Source: Sphingobacterium sp. CZ-UAM (lineage in GTDB: Bacteria; Bacteroidota; Bacteroidia; Sphingobacteriales; Sphingobacteriaceae). Taken from it: a DNA stretch of 64,000 nt. The notes under the pieces were generated by a model. That model made no database searches. It saw only the letters and a program-made list of their open reading frames with translations, and was not told the origin of the DNA. How positions within the stretch are numbered: the first letter of the stretch is position 1; every line of letters starts with the position of its first letter. This document shows, in pieces, positions 43,764 through 53,681 of this stretch. The translations under genes were made by a program, and so were the position numbers. The stretch covers positions 124,001-188,000 of the forward strand of contig NZ_MTCM01000001.1 in the NCBI RefSeq assembly GCF_002000245.1. The letters are read 5' to 3'.

Positions 43764-46013
43764 ATGATCAAGTTTATCCGCTATTTCCTTTTGGGATTAT
43801 TTGTTTGGGAGCACGCGTCTGCGCAAAAACTGCCAACAGACTATGTGAATCCTTTTATTGGTACGAGTAATTACGGGACGACCAATCCTGGAGCTCAGGT
43901 ACCTCATGGTTTAATGAATGTGTCCCCCTTCAATGTAATGGGATCCTCACTTAATGCCTTCGATAAGGACGCGCGTTGGTGGTCTACACCTTATGAACAT
44001 AGTAATAGCTATTTTACGGGTTTTTCACATGTTAATCTGAGTGGTGTAGGTTGCCCGGATATGGGAAGTTTGTTATTGATGCCTACAGCTGGAAAACTGG
44101 AAGTTGACTACCACCAATATGGAAGTACTTATACGCAAGAAGAGGCTCATCCAGGCTATTATAGTAATGTGTTAAAAAAATACGGTATCAAAACAGAGGC
44201 GTCCTCAACAGCTCGTGTAGGAGTGTCAAAATTTACTTTTCCGAAGGGACAGGCGAATATTCTCCTCAATTTAGGCGAGGGACTGACGAATGAAACAGGG
44301 GCTACAGTCCGTTATGTCAGTGATACGGAACTTGAAGGTTCGAAATTATTAGGTTCGTTCTGTTATACCAACAATCAGGCCGTATATCCTATTTTCTTCG
44401 TGATGCGTGTGAATAAAAAGCCCACAAAAAAAGGGTACTGGAAATTTCAACGTGCGGGTGAAAAATGGGAAAACGACTGGAACAAGGATGCCGGCAAATA
44501 CAAGATTTTTACCGACTATTCAGGCCAACTATCTGGAGATGATCTTGGCGCCTTCTTGAGCTTTGATGTCCAGGAAAATGAAAGTGTGGAGGTTCAGTTG
44601 GCGGTATCTTTCGTGAGTGTTGAAAATGCCCGAAAAAATCTGGAGGCAGAGCAGCCAGGTTTTGGATTTGAACAGATCCGAACGCAAGCTTCATCTTTGT
44701 GGAACAGTGAATTGTCAAAAATTCAGGTAGAAGGAGGTACTGAAGATCAAAAAACGGTGTTTTATACAGCTATGTATCATGCTATGATCCATCCTAATAT
44801 ATTACAGGATGTGAATGGCGAATATCCGGCTATGGAAAATAGAAAGACCCTCGTTGCAGATCACAACCGCTATACGGTATTCTCTTTATGGGATACTTAC
44901 AGAAATGTACAACCATTAATGTCACTGGTCTATCCAGAAAAACAGGTTGGTATGATTCGCTCTATGATTGATATCTATAAAGAAAATGGATGGATGCCTA
45001 AATGGGAACTTTATAGCCGTGAGAGTTATACAATGGATGGGGATCCAGCCGTACCTGTTATTGTAGATGCCTGGATGAAAGGCATTCGGGATTATGATAT
45101 TGATACCGCCTATGAGGCATTTTTGAAATCAGCAACGACCACCGATTCGACGAATCGAATCCGTCCGGATAATGCCGATTATGTAAAATATGGTTATGTT
45201 CCACTACGTGATTCTTTTGATAATTCGGTTTCCCACGCAATCGAATATTATGTCGCTGATTGGAATTTAGCACAACTGGCCAGCTCGTTAGGAAAATCCA
45301 AAGATGCGCAGACTTTTGGCAAAAGAGCGCAAGGTTACAAACATTACTATTCTCCAGAATATGGAACATTTAGGCCTATTCTTCCGAATGGATCATTTTT
45401 GACACCTTTCAACCCATTGATGGGAGCTAATTTTGAGCCTAACCATGGTTTTCATGAAGGAAATGCCTGGAATTATAGCTTTGCGATCCCATTTGATATC
45501 CCTGGTTTAGTTCAACTGATGGGGGGGAAGAAGAAATTCGTGGCTAGATTGCAAGCAACTTTTGATAAGGGGTATTTCGATGTAACCAATGAACCTGACA
45601 TGCTTTATCCACATGTTTTTTCGGAGATAAAAGGTGAAGAATGGCGTACACAAAAATTGGTTAAGCAGATTTTGGATAAACATTTTACGAATAGCCCCAG
45701 TGGGATACCGGGAAATGATGATACAGGGACAATGTCGACTTGGGCATTAATGAATATGATGGGAATTTATCCTTTTTGTCCCGGCAGACCAGATTATACG
45801 ATCGTTACTCCGGTATTTGATAAAGTAACTATTCAACTTGATAAAAAGTATTATCCTAAGTCTGATCGTGTGACCATTAGACGCCAAAAAGAGGGCAATG
45901 GAGAATTCATCAAAAAAATTATCGTCGATGGAAAGCCATTAGGAGGTTTTAAGATAAGCCATCAAGTTTTGGTCAATAGCAAAGATATCCTGATTGTTAC
46001 GGGAGACAGATAA
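43764..46013 (+). CDS. GH92 family glycosidase (alpha-mannosidase type)
   Basis: About 749 residues from ATG 43764, which opens a signal peptide (MIKFIRYFLLGLFVWEHASA-Q); the in-frame GTG at 43692 is rejected. GH92 signatures: DYVNPFIGTSNYGTTNPGAQ, GFSHVNLSGVG, a catalytic-acid region HEGNAWNYSFAIPFDIPGL, and the intact base motif GNDDTGTMSTW (650-653). The GNEPSHH specificity motif is replaced by TNEPDMLYPH, so it probably differs from simple alpha-1,2 enzymes. It lies 32 bases before the third GH92 gene and is probably cotranscribed with it. Confidence 0.92.
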   Translation: MIKFIRYFLLGLFVWEHASAQKLPTDYVNPFIGTSNYGTTNPGAQVPHGLMNVSPFNVMGSSLNAFDKDARWWSTPYEHSNSYFTGFSHVNLSGVGCPDMGSLLLMPTAGKLEVDYHQYGSTYTQEEAHPGYYSNVLKKYGIKTEASSTARVGVSKFTFPKGQANILLNLGEGLTNETGATVRYVSDTELEGSKLLGSFCYTNNQAVYPIFFVMRVNKKPTKKGYWKFQRAGEKWENDWNKDAGKYKIFTDYSGQLSGDDLGAFLSFDVQENESVEVQLAVSFVSVENARKNLEAEQPGFGFEQIRTQASSLWNSELSKIQVEGGTEDQKTVFYTAMYHAMIHPNILQDVNGEYPAMENRKTLVADHNRYTVFSLWDTYRNVQPLMSLVYPEKQVGMIRSMIDIYKENGWMPKWELYSRESYTMDGDPAVPVIVDAWMKGIRDYDIDTAYEAFLKSATTTDSTNRIRPDNADYVKYGYVPLRDSFDNSVSHAIEYYVADWNLAQLASSLGKSKDAQTFGKRAQGYKHYYSPEYGTFRPILPNGSFLTPFNPLMGANFEPNHGFHEGNAWNYSFAIPFDIPGLVQLMGGKKKFVARLQATFDKGYFDVTNEPDMLYPHVFSEIKGEEWRTQKLVKQILDKHFTNSPSGIPGNDDTGTMSTWALMNMMGIYPFCPGRPDYTIVTPVFDKVTIQLDKKYYPKSDRVTIRRQKEGNGEFIKKIIVDGKPLGGFKISHQVLVNSKDILIVTGDR

Positions 46014-46045
46014 ATGACACGCAGATTAAAGAAGCTATCTACACT

Positions 46046-48289
46046 ATGAAATATATGAAATACCTGGCAGGTGCAGGTTTATTGGGAATACTGAGCTGTG
46101 CCTCACAGCAGGATTCGGCTGAAGGTTCTTATGCAAAATCAGTCAATCCTTTTATAGGGACAGATTTTACGGGTAACACCTATCCTGGAGCACAATCGCC
46201 CTTTGGTATGGTGCAATTGAGTCCGGATAATGGATTGCCCGGTTGGGATCGTATTTCGGGTTATTTTTATCCCGATAGCACGATTTCGGGCTTTAGTCAT
46301 ACCCATTTAAGTGGGACGGGAGCTGGGGATCTATATGATATATCGTTTATGCCAGTTACATTGCCTTATCATGAAGCCGCGGAACCTTTGGGCATTCATT
46401 CCAAGTTTTCCCATCAGGATGAACAGGCGCATGCGGGATATTATAAGGTAAAGCTGACAGATTATAATATCGATGTAGAGTTAACAGCAAGCCCGCGCTG
46501 TGGTATCCAACGTTATACATTTCCTGAAGCGCAGTCAGCTGTTTTTTTGGATCTGAAAAAAGCGATGAATTGGGACGCTACCACCGATTCATATATAGAG
46601 GTTGTCGATTCGGTCACCGTACGAGGCTACCGATTTTCTGAGGGCTGGGCCAGAGGGCAGCGTGTCTATTTTGCAACCCGGTTTTCAAAGCCCTTCGAAG
46701 CAATTCATATAGACAGTTCAGCAATACAATCAAATGTTGATACGCTTACAAAATCATCCAAACGCATAGGGACGGCTTTCAAAGCACGTTTTGATTTTAA
46801 AACAACTGCCGGTGAGCAGGTAACACTTAGTACAGCACTTTCGGGGGTAAGTATGGACGGTGCTTCCAAGAATCTGAAGGCAGAGGTGCCAAAAGATGAT
46901 TTCGATTATTATTTAAAAGAAGCTGAAAAAAGCTGGAACAAGGAACTTGGTAAGATCACCATCCAAACCGCAGACAAAGAAGCTAAAATGAAGTTCTATA
47001 CAGCACTGTATCATTCAATGTTGGCTCCTACCATATTTGGAGACGTAGATGGAACCTATTTTGGCGCGGATAGAAAGGTGCATCAGGCTGAGGGCTGGAC
47101 AAATTATAGTACTTTTTCGCTTTGGGATACCTACCGTGCTTCACACCCCTTATTTACTTACCTTGATCCAAGCCGGGTAAATGATATGGTTAAATCATTT
47201 CTTGCATTTTACGAACAGCATGGTCGCTTGCCGGTATGGAATATCTACGGTAGTGAAACAGATATGATGATCGGTAATCATGCAATCCCGGTTATTGTAG
47301 ATGCGTACTTGAAGGGAATAGGTGATTTTGATGCGCATAAAGCATTGGCGGCTTGTGTGGCTACGGCAAATATAGATAATTATAGGGGGATTGGGTTGTA
47401 TAAAAAGCTGGGATATGTTCCCTATGATATCGTGGATAAATACAATGCTGATAACTGGTCTTTGTCACGTACGCTCGAATATGCGTTTGATGATCATTGC
47501 ATTGCTAAGATGGCAGAAAAGATGGGAAACAAAGCCGTGGCATCAACTTTTTTCGCAAGAGCAAAAAGTTATAAAAATGTCTATAATCCTACTACGTCTT
47601 TTATGCAGCCACGTAATAGCCAGGGCGCATTTGTAACTCCCTTTGATCCGGAGGAATACAGCGCGCATATCTGCGAAAGTAATGCTTGGCAATATTTTTG
47701 GTCAGTTCAGCATGATATCCCCGGATTGATCAATCTTGTGGGGGGAGACGAGCGCTTCGGGCAGAAGTTGGACAGCATGTTTACCTTTCACCCGTCTGAT
47801 ACAAGTAAATTACCTATTTTCAGCACAGGTATGATCGGACAATATGCGCATGGAAATGAACCTAGCCATCATGCTATCTATTTGTTTAATGCAATCGGGC
47901 AACCATGGAAAACGCAGCAATATGCTGCTGAAGTAATGGAAAAACTCTATCTCAATAAGCCGTCGGGGTTAAGCGGAAACGATGATTGCGGACAGATGTC
48001 TGCTTGGTATGTCTTCAGTGCGCTGGGGTTTTATCCGGTAGATCCTGTGGGTGGAAGATATGAAATCGGTACCCCATTGTTTGAACATAGCGAATTTAAA
48101 CTTGCGAATGGGAAAAAGTTTACTGTCAAAGCGGATCATGTAAATAAAACCAATATTTACATCCAGTCGGTTACTTTGGATGGGAAGCCGCTCGAAACGA
48201 GCTATATCACACATGAGCAGATCATGTCGGGGGCTACCCTTATTTTCCAAATGGGAAGCAAACCTGGGCCGAGGTGGTACAAAAAATAA
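46046..48289 (+). CDS. GH92 family alpha-mannosidase, lipoprotein
   Basis: A 747-residue protein with lipobox GILSC (Cys18), so anchored in a membrane, probably facing the periplasm or cell surface. GH92 motifs are complete: SVNPFIGTDFTGNTYPGAQS, GFSHTHLSGTGAGD, CESNAWQYFWSVQHDIPGL, GNEPSHH (603-609) and GNDDCGQMSAW (644-647). The GNEPSHH form is typical of characterised alpha-1,2-mannosidases, so this specificity is the best guess. It ends the three-gene GH92 set, which could trim alpha-mannans or N-glycans; no SusC/SusD pair is adjacent. Confidence 0.93.
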   Translation: MKYMKYLAGAGLLGILSCASQQDSAEGSYAKSVNPFIGTDFTGNTYPGAQSPFGMVQLSPDNGLPGWDRISGYFYPDSTISGFSHTHLSGTGAGDLYDISFMPVTLPYHEAAEPLGIHSKFSHQDEQAHAGYYKVKLTDYNIDVELTASPRCGIQRYTFPEAQSAVFLDLKKAMNWDATTDSYIEVVDSVTVRGYRFSEGWARGQRVYFATRFSKPFEAIHIDSSAIQSNVDTLTKSSKRIGTAFKARFDFKTTAGEQVTLSTALSGVSMDGASKNLKAEVPKDDFDYYLKEAEKSWNKELGKITIQTADKEAKMKFYTALYHSMLAPTIFGDVDGTYFGADRKVHQAEGWTNYSTFSLWDTYRASHPLFTYLDPSRVNDMVKSFLAFYEQHGRLPVWNIYGSETDMMIGNHAIPVIVDAYLKGIGDFDAHKALAACVATANIDNYRGIGLYKKLGYVPYDIVDKYNADNWSLSRTLEYAFDDHCIAKMAEKMGNKAVASTFFARAKSYKNVYNPTTSFMQPRNSQGAFVTPFDPEEYSAHICESNAWQYFWSVQHDIPGLINLVGGDERFGQKLDSMFTFHPSDTSKLPIFSTGMIGQYAHGNEPSHHAIYLFNAIGQPWKTQQYAAEVMEKLYLNKPSGLSGNDDCGQMSAWYVFSALGFYPVDPVGGRYEIGTPLFEHSEFKLANGKKFTVKADHVNKTNIYIQSVTLDGKPLETSYITHEQIMSGATLIFQMGSKPGPRWYKK

Positions 48290-48369
48290 CTGAAAATTAA
48301 TGCATCGTTTTTGTTGAAAGAACCTCAACTAGCTAACAGCTACTGGAGGTTCCTTGGTGAATGAAGCTA

Positions 48370-48912
48370 TTATTGAATGTTTTTATAAAAGTAGGTTGTA
48401 CTACACGGTGTGCCATCCGGAAAAAGCGCATAATTCGGAATATTTCCCACAACTTTCCAGCCGCATTTTAGATATAAAGCATGGGCAGGACTATCGGTTA
48501 CGGTGTCTAAAACCAGAAGTGATTTTTTCATTTTCTTCGCGATGATTTCAATATGTTGCAGTAGATTCTCGGCTATACCCAGACGTCGAAAAGACGAATG
48601 TACCAACATTTTTGCCACATCTGCCCGGTGGGGCTGATTTTGGGGAAGGTCTATTTGCAATTGTACAGTCCCAACAATCTGTTCAGTTAGGCTGTCTTTT
48701 GCGACAAGTAGTACTGTTTTTTGTTGTTGTACCTTTGCCAGTACATTGTGCCAGAATTCACTTGCCTTTTCTTTACTTATATCCTGCATAAAGCCTACTG
48801 AGGCTCCCCCTTGAACAATATCCAATGTTAATGCAGCTAGGTCCGAAACGGTGTTGTTATTTATTTCCTTTAATTCTTGAATGTGGATACTTCTCTTGTC
48901 TGAAATATGCAT
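48370..48912 (-). CDS. GNAT family N-acetyltransferase
   Basis: A 180-residue acetyltransferase. The CoA-binding motif A region is VAKMLVHSSFRRLGIAENLL, where R-R-x-G-I matches the Q/RxxGxG/A signature; motif B follows as SLLVLDTVTDSPAHALYLKC. The C-terminus, GWKVVGNIPNYALFPDGTPC, resembles small-molecule or antibiotic-type GNATs. It has no signal peptide. Substrate unknown. An imperfect hairpin (48320-48352) lies between its end and the GH92 gene. Confidence 0.87.
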   Translation of the reverse strand: MHISDKRSIHIQELKEINNNTVSDLAALTLDIVQGGASVGFMQDISKEKASEFWHNVLAKVQQQKTVLLVAKDSLTEQIVGTVQLQIDLPQNQPHRADVAKMLVHSSFRRLGIAENLLQHIEIIAKKMKKSLLVLDTVTDSPAHALYLKCGWKVVGNIPNYALFPDGTPCSTTYFYKNIQ

Positions 48913-48953
48913 GGTTATATTATCATGTTTTAGTCGTGTGGGATAATTGCGCT

Positions 48954-49457
48954 TTAATTGAGAAATAGAATTACCGCTTCATGCTGTAATGCGGCCATAT
49001 GATAAAATGCTTTCAAGTCCTCGAAGTATTGAAGCAGATAATCTAATGCATTTTCATCATCCCAAATTGTGGGATATATATCTTTCTCTAACATCATGAT
49101 GGAGTCAAAGCGCTGTGTTAATTCTGCTGCTGAAATTTCCTGTAGCGCTAAATCAATCTGTCTGGTTTGTTCGATATCCGTATAGGTCGCTGGACCATAG
49201 CCCATGTCCTGATTCCGGTCGATGTCATTGGGGCCAACTAATAGCCAGGATAAAGGAGGTGAGGCCTGATCGTAGGTTCCGATGGATTCTCCTGTTAATA
49301 AAAAGAAAATACCTTCCCAGGCTTTATCTATATCGATCAGATTGTTCAAATGTACGGCCTCTTTGCTGTAAACCATATTTCTTAACAGGCGACTATCCGT
49401 GAGAAAACTATTCAATGTTTCTGAATTGACCCGGAGAAAATTTTGTATCATGCTCAT
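48954..49457 (-). CDS. YfbM-like DUF1877 protein
   Basis: A 167-residue soluble protein of the DUF1877/YfbM family. Marks are IDKAWEGIFFLLTG, a loop ending YGPATYTDIEQT, and AALQHEAVILFLN at the end. The family function is unknown; members are widespread in enterobacteria and Bacteroidota. It is 41 bases upstream of the GNAT gene and probably cotranscribed with it. Confidence 0.85.
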   Translation of the reverse strand: MSMIQNFLRVNSETLNSFLTDSRLLRNMVYSKEAVHLNNLIDIDKAWEGIFFLLTGESIGTYDQASPPLSWLLVGPNDIDRNQDMGYGPATYTDIEQTRQIDLALQEISAAELTQRFDSIMMLEKDIYPTIWDDENALDYLLQYFEDLKAFYHMAALQHEAVILFLN

Positions 49458-49543
49458 GATCCCTCGATTTTATCTGATTATTTTTTTTGTTTTGCAGCGT
49501 TGTAATGAAACAATGGATTGCACTGTGAATACGCTTCCTGTAC

Positions 49544-49783
49544 CTATGAATTATTACTTCGTGTAAATGCAAAATAAATAACATAGAGCCATCCTAAGAT
49601 CCCATGTATCAATGCCCATAGAATAGATTTGTTGCGATCCCATGAAGTGACAACTGCAATTACAGAACCAAGTCCGATCCCGGATTGCGTAATCGTCTCA
49701 GTTGTAGAGCGGCTAATTTCCTGTCCGAAAACCATACCCGATATCCCAATGAACATAATTAATAAAGCTAATTTTTTCATCAT
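49544..49783 (-). CDS. small membrane protein with signal peptide
   Basis: A 79-residue protein with an N-terminal signal sequence (MMKKLALLIMFIGISGMVFG-Q) and a second hydrophobic stretch with GLGSVIAVVTSWDRNKSILW and ALIHGILGWLYVIYFAFT. It resembles the short membrane proteins Bacteroidota often encode singly. Function unknown. Confidence 0.65.
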   Translation of the reverse strand: MMKKLALLIMFIGISGMVFGQEISRSTTETITQSGIGLGSVIAVVTSWDRNKSILWALIHGILGWLYVIYFAFTRSNNS

Positions 49784-50074
49784 GTTTTATTTAGTTCTTT
49801 TCGTTCTTGATTCGTCATTGATTTTCTTCATTCTATTGAATTTCATCTAATGGTCTGTATTCTTTTTCTAAGTTCCGTAATTCTTCTTTAAGAAACAAAC
49901 TAACGTATCTCTTAACTGGTTTTATCATTCATTAAGGACACAAATGTGGGATCTTTCTTTAAAATTGACCTTTATAAACAGCAAAATAATAACGAATCTT
50001 AAAAAACAAGCAGCGAATATTAACTGACTTAAATTGCCTGTTTTGAAAAGACGTTATTTGTTAAAAAATGAGCT

Positions 50075-50578
50075 ATGAGAATTATTATTTTGACATTAAT
50101 CATCAGTGCATTTGCATTGACATCTTGTGGTGGTAATCTGGATTTTGGTTATAACGAAAAGATTGCCGATCTTTTCTATCAATGTAAGGAGAAGTTGGAT
50201 GAGAGCTACAATAAATTGTTGGAAGGAGCATATGATGTAGATAAAGCTGACGAATTATCCTACGAAATGACGCTAAAAGAAGTACAGGCATTGAACAGTT
50301 ATATCAAGGGAATAAAGAGTGAAGTTAATGCATTGACGCCCAGTGAAAGCGCTAAGAGCTTTCATTCGACCATAATGACTTATATGACAAGAATAGCGGA
50401 TGGTTATGGACCGTTGTTGATCAAATATGTAGATGAACAAAAAAAAGGTGCGAGACAGGCCTTATTGAGAGATATTACTGACGAAAGAGCTAAAATAACA
50501 GTCTTAGCTGATACTTGTTTAGAGAAACAGGTAGAATTTTTAAATCGTGTGGGAATAAAAGTTACTGCTGTGCGGTAA
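50075..50578 (+). CDS. lipoprotein of unknown function
   Basis: A 167-residue predicted lipoprotein: signal MRIIILTLIISAFALTSC with lipobox cysteine at residue 18. The mature part is almost wholly helical (long stretches such as CKEKLDESYNKLLEGAYDVD), which suggests a helix bundle exposed to the periplasm. I do not recognise a family. The next gene, 19 bases on, encodes another lipoprotein. Confidence 0.65.
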   Translation: MRIIILTLIISAFALTSCGGNLDFGYNEKIADLFYQCKEKLDESYNKLLEGAYDVDKADELSYEMTLKEVQALNSYIKGIKSEVNALTPSESAKSFHSTIMTYMTRIADGYGPLLIKYVDEQKKGARQALLRDITDERAKITVLADTCLEKQVEFLNRVGIKVTAVR

Positions 50579-50597
50579 CACTATTAATTTCGGACAA

Positions 50598-51476
50598 ATG
50601 AGAACATGTTTAACAAACCATAGATTTTATTTAATAGGTGTTTTATTCTTGCTAATTGTATCCTGTAAAAGCAAAGCTATAAAGCAGGCTGTTAGCGTTG
50701 CCGATCAGCGGCAAATGGTAAGGCCAGACTGGTTAGCCCAGAAGTATTCGCAAGTGACAATGATTGATAATGATCATGTGGCGGTATTAAATGGGAATTA
50801 CCTCGTGGACATACCATTGCAGTTTAATACAGATTCCAGCTATGTATTTTATTTGAATGCAAAAATTCCAGTCGGACTTTTTAAGGAATCATTGGGGTTT
50901 TACCCCGAATTGAAGCAGTTTATTCTTATTGTTCCTGATTGGAAATTTTATGCTGAAGTCAGTAAAATGGCTGCAATGAAAGGTATGTGCGTAGAACCGG
51001 AAACGACTAATTTTTACTACTTTATAAGACGGGAAGAGGATCATGTAAAAGTTGATAGTGCTCGCCTTGGAGGACTAGAAAACCCATTGCTTGATTTTGA
51101 CAAATCTGCGGTTCCGGATGATATGCTAACCGTATATAGGAAGGAAAGCTATGGCTCTGTCTGTTGTCCCCGTGATCCAATGTGGGATATCGCTGATCAG
51201 GATAGTTCCTTTATTCGCGGCTTTGAGGAAAAAAATAAATTCAAGGTAACTATTGGGCGATATATTCAAATGCAAGGAAAAGAAGGTGAAAATAGTATAT
51301 ATTACACATTGCCTGGATTAACAACACTACAGCGATTGCAATTTCTGCTTGAGAAACGTGCCCAATGGAGCTTAAACAGAGCAGCCAAGAAAATGCCGCC
51401 TTCACCTAAATTGTTTACACCACAATTATTTCAGTTGATAACAATCGGTTTTAACAAGTTTGAGAAAATGCTTTAA
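50598..51476 (+). CDS. lipoprotein of unknown function
   Basis: A 292-residue predicted lipoprotein with lipobox LIVSC (Cys23). The mature region mixes strands and helices, with CCPRDPMWD near residue 200 as its most notable stretch. No family is recognised. It lies between two other lipoprotein genes on the same strand and is probably in one operon with the helical lipoprotein before it. Confidence 0.65.
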   Translation: MRTCLTNHRFYLIGVLFLLIVSCKSKAIKQAVSVADQRQMVRPDWLAQKYSQVTMIDNDHVAVLNGNYLVDIPLQFNTDSSYVFYLNAKIPVGLFKESLGFYPELKQFILIVPDWKFYAEVSKMAAMKGMCVEPETTNFYYFIRREEDHVKVDSARLGGLENPLLDFDKSAVPDDMLTVYRKESYGSVCCPRDPMWDIADQDSSFIRGFEEKNKFKVTIGRYIQMQGKEGENSIYYTLPGLTTLQRLQFLLEKRAQWSLNRAAKKMPPSPKLFTPQLFQLITIGFNKFEKML

Positions 51477-51583
51477 TAGATAAGACTTCATTGTGGGGTG
51501 CGGACCTCCGCTTTTTAAATCTGTCTGTTTTAAGCTGCATGATTTAAATAACATTTGATAAATAAATATAATTTTGAAATAGT

Positions 51584-52330
51584 ATGAGCATAAACAATCC
51601 ATATAAAATTATGGGCATGGTAGCAATAATCGTATTTATAAGCAGTTCTTGTCAAGGACAAGGTTCAACCAAAGCTGCTAAAATAGCTTCGGAAGAGGCT
51701 ATTTTGCCAATCAGTCAATTGCAGGGGAAATATAATGCAGCCGAAGATATTTGGGAAAATCCAGATACTGCCTATGAACAATTTATACGATTTGATGGCG
51801 AAAATCTTGCTACTTTTTATCGGACGGATGCTGATGGAGCTTTAGGGACCGTTGGTATTGTTGATAAAACAGGAAAGGTTATTGTCCAACCCAACTATTT
51901 CAGTACATCAACAAAACCGCGATCTGGCTTTTTTGAAGTACAGGATAGCAAGCAACGTGTAGGTTTGATCGATGTGAATGGGGTAGAAGTTGTACCACCT
52001 CAATATGAAACTATCTTTTTGGACGACAGTTTGTTGGAGATTGACAGCACGGTGATCAAAGTCGATAAAGATGGGAAACAGGGTTTTATCGATCGTAACG
52101 GGAAGATCGTAGTACCGCTAAAATATCAGCTCCTTGATATCGCGGGTAAGAATAGAATTATGTATATGGAATCACCCCAACATTGGGGATTGATGGATTA
52201 TAATGGCAAAATAATCACAGCCCCAGTTTTTACACACAGCGGTATCTTTGTCGAAGGAAAAACTGTCTTACAACAAGCCGATGGCGAGGCGTATACCCTT
52301 TATGAAGACGGGAGAATTGATAAGAAATAA
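51584..52330 (+). CDS. WG-repeat lipoprotein
   Basis: A 248-residue predicted lipoprotein (lipobox ISSSC, Cys23) carrying four WG repeats: GTVGIVDKTGKVIVQPNYF, RVGLIDVNGVEVVPPQYE, KQGFIDRNGKIVVPLKYQ and HWGLMDYNGKIITAPVF. WG (KWG) repeats form beta-propeller-like or solenoid surfaces and are frequent in Bacteroidota surface proteins. No enzymatic motif. Role unknown; binding of another surface component is the usual guess. Confidence 0.85.
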   Translation: MSINNPYKIMGMVAIIVFISSSCQGQGSTKAAKIASEEAILPISQLQGKYNAAEDIWENPDTAYEQFIRFDGENLATFYRTDADGALGTVGIVDKTGKVIVQPNYFSTSTKPRSGFFEVQDSKQRVGLIDVNGVEVVPPQYETIFLDDSLLEIDSTVIKVDKDGKQGFIDRNGKIVVPLKYQLLDIAGKNRIMYMESPQHWGLMDYNGKIITAPVFTHSGIFVEGKTVLQQADGEAYTLYEDGRIDKK

Positions 52331-52572
52331 GCGCTATTGTGGACAATGGCTGGAAACGTTCATTTCTGTAAAATTTTGGAATTGTGGGATATGTTTTGTG
52401 CTGGAAGAAAGATAAACATAATTCCAAAAGAAACCTAAATCATTGTCAAAGAGAACGGAATATGTTCGTATGGAAACCTACGGCAGATTGTTCGCAGCCC
52501 ATTTCAAGTAGTGGACTTGTAAAGTATTATTTGAAATTTGATCTATTTGTTCGTTTCAATTGTTCTAGTGTT

Positions 52573-53325
52573 ATGGAGGTTCAATATTTTTCAGGCACAA
52601 GTGGAATCCTGTTGCCTTATAAGAATAAAAGTTATTTTCCCGACAGTCTAAAGGACAGAAGTAGGCTTTCTGTATACAGTCTATTGTTTAATTCGTTGGA
52701 GGTAAACAGCTCATTTTACAAAATACCCCGTAAGGAAACTGTCGCTAGATGGTCTCAGGAAACAAGTGATAACTTTCGTTTTACTTTTAAGCTTTGGAAG
52801 GGAATTACCCATCAAAAAGGTTTGATTTTTGAACCTAGTGATGTTGTTAGATTTTTGGATATCATCAACGCAGTGGGTAATAAGAAGGGATGTTTATTAA
52901 TACAATTACCTCCGTCAGCCACGTTTTCTTTGCTGATCAAATTAGATGAACTGTTAAAATGCATTGCGACAGATACACGAAGTTTAGGTTGGCACATCTG
53001 TGTTGAATTTCGTCATCGGTCTTGGTATTGTCAGGAAACATTAATCTTATTAAATTCTTATGGTATGAATTTGGTGTTACACGACAAAGATGGTTTTGGA
53101 ATAAACAATAGGATGCATACTGAAAATGATATCATCTATCTGCGTTTTCACGGTCCAGAAGGTGATTATAAGGGAAGTTATGAGAATGCTGTTTTACATG
53201 AGTATAAAGGTTATATCAAGGAATGGTTAGCTGAGGGTAAGGAAGTGTATGTCTATTTTAACAATACCATCGGCGCTGCTATTAAAAACCAAAGAACCCT
53301 AGAAGAGTATGTTAAAAGAGGATAA
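52573..53325 (+). CDS. DUF72 family protein (YecE-like)
   Basis: About 250 residues from ATG 52573, where the domain begins (QYFSGTSGILLPYKNKSYFP). The frame stays open back to a GTG at 52384, but the upstream residues resemble no domain. DUF72 proteins adopt a TIM-barrel fold; marks are LEVNSSFYKIPRKETVARWS, FKLWKGITH, LLIQLPPS, VEFRHRSWY and YLRFHGPEGDYKGSY. Their reaction is not known, though the fold and conserved histidines suggest an enzyme. It stands alone here. Confidence 0.83.
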   Translation: MEVQYFSGTSGILLPYKNKSYFPDSLKDRSRLSVYSLLFNSLEVNSSFYKIPRKETVARWSQETSDNFRFTFKLWKGITHQKGLIFEPSDVVRFLDIINAVGNKKGCLLIQLPPSATFSLLIKLDELLKCIATDTRSLGWHICVEFRHRSWYCQETLILLNSYGMNLVLHDKDGFGINNRMHTENDIIYLRFHGPEGDYKGSYENAVLHEYKGYIKEWLAEGKEVYVYFNNTIGAAIKNQRTLEEYVKRG

Positions 53326-53337
53326 TATACGGATTGT

Positions 53338-53670
53338 TTAAAAGATATTTTCACGGATATATTCTTTCCCCATATAGCCGTCCCAATTTTCATGGTCTCG
53401 CATAATGTGATGATAGACGGTGGTCAAAGCCTGCATTTTGGTCAATAAAGGAATACCTTTCCGAATGCAGTCGTAATCTGTGTAAATTCCATTGCAATCA
53501 TTCCATTGAAGCCATTGCAGCAACTCCTGACGTTTCATGTGCGTGAGCCTGTCAAAAAGGGATTTATCTTTTAAATCCAGGAGTTGATAGCGCCAATCCT
53601 TTGACTGAGAATTCATTGCGATGATTTTTGGTAATTGATAACCGATAATCTGTTTGATGAAAGATTCCAT
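53338..53670 (-). CDS. small protein, paralogue 1 of an unrecognised tandem family
   Basis: A 110-residue protein aligned throughout with the next gene (53682-54002). Shared pattern: W-R-x-Q-L, LFDRLTHMKRQELLQWLQW, a G-x-YTD-x-x-C segment, then a Lys/Ala pair and YHHIMRDH. The core WLQWN..NGIYTDYDC, with one cysteine, is the most conserved element. No known domain is recognised. The three reverse genes from 54344 to 53338 are 11-27 bases apart and likely form an operon. Confidence 0.6.
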   Translation of the reverse strand: MESFIKQIIGYQLPKIIAMNSQSKDWRYQLLDLKDKSLFDRLTHMKRQELLQWLQWNDCNGIYTDYDCIRKGIPLLTKMQALTTVYHHIMRDHENWDGYMGKEYIRENIF

Positions 53671-53681
53671 GTACTGAACAA

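Noticed and set aside
48320..48352. Imperfect hairpin GAACCTC/GAGGTTC after the third GH92 gene
   Set aside because: It lacks a T-run and the stem is interrupted, so it is not called as a terminator.
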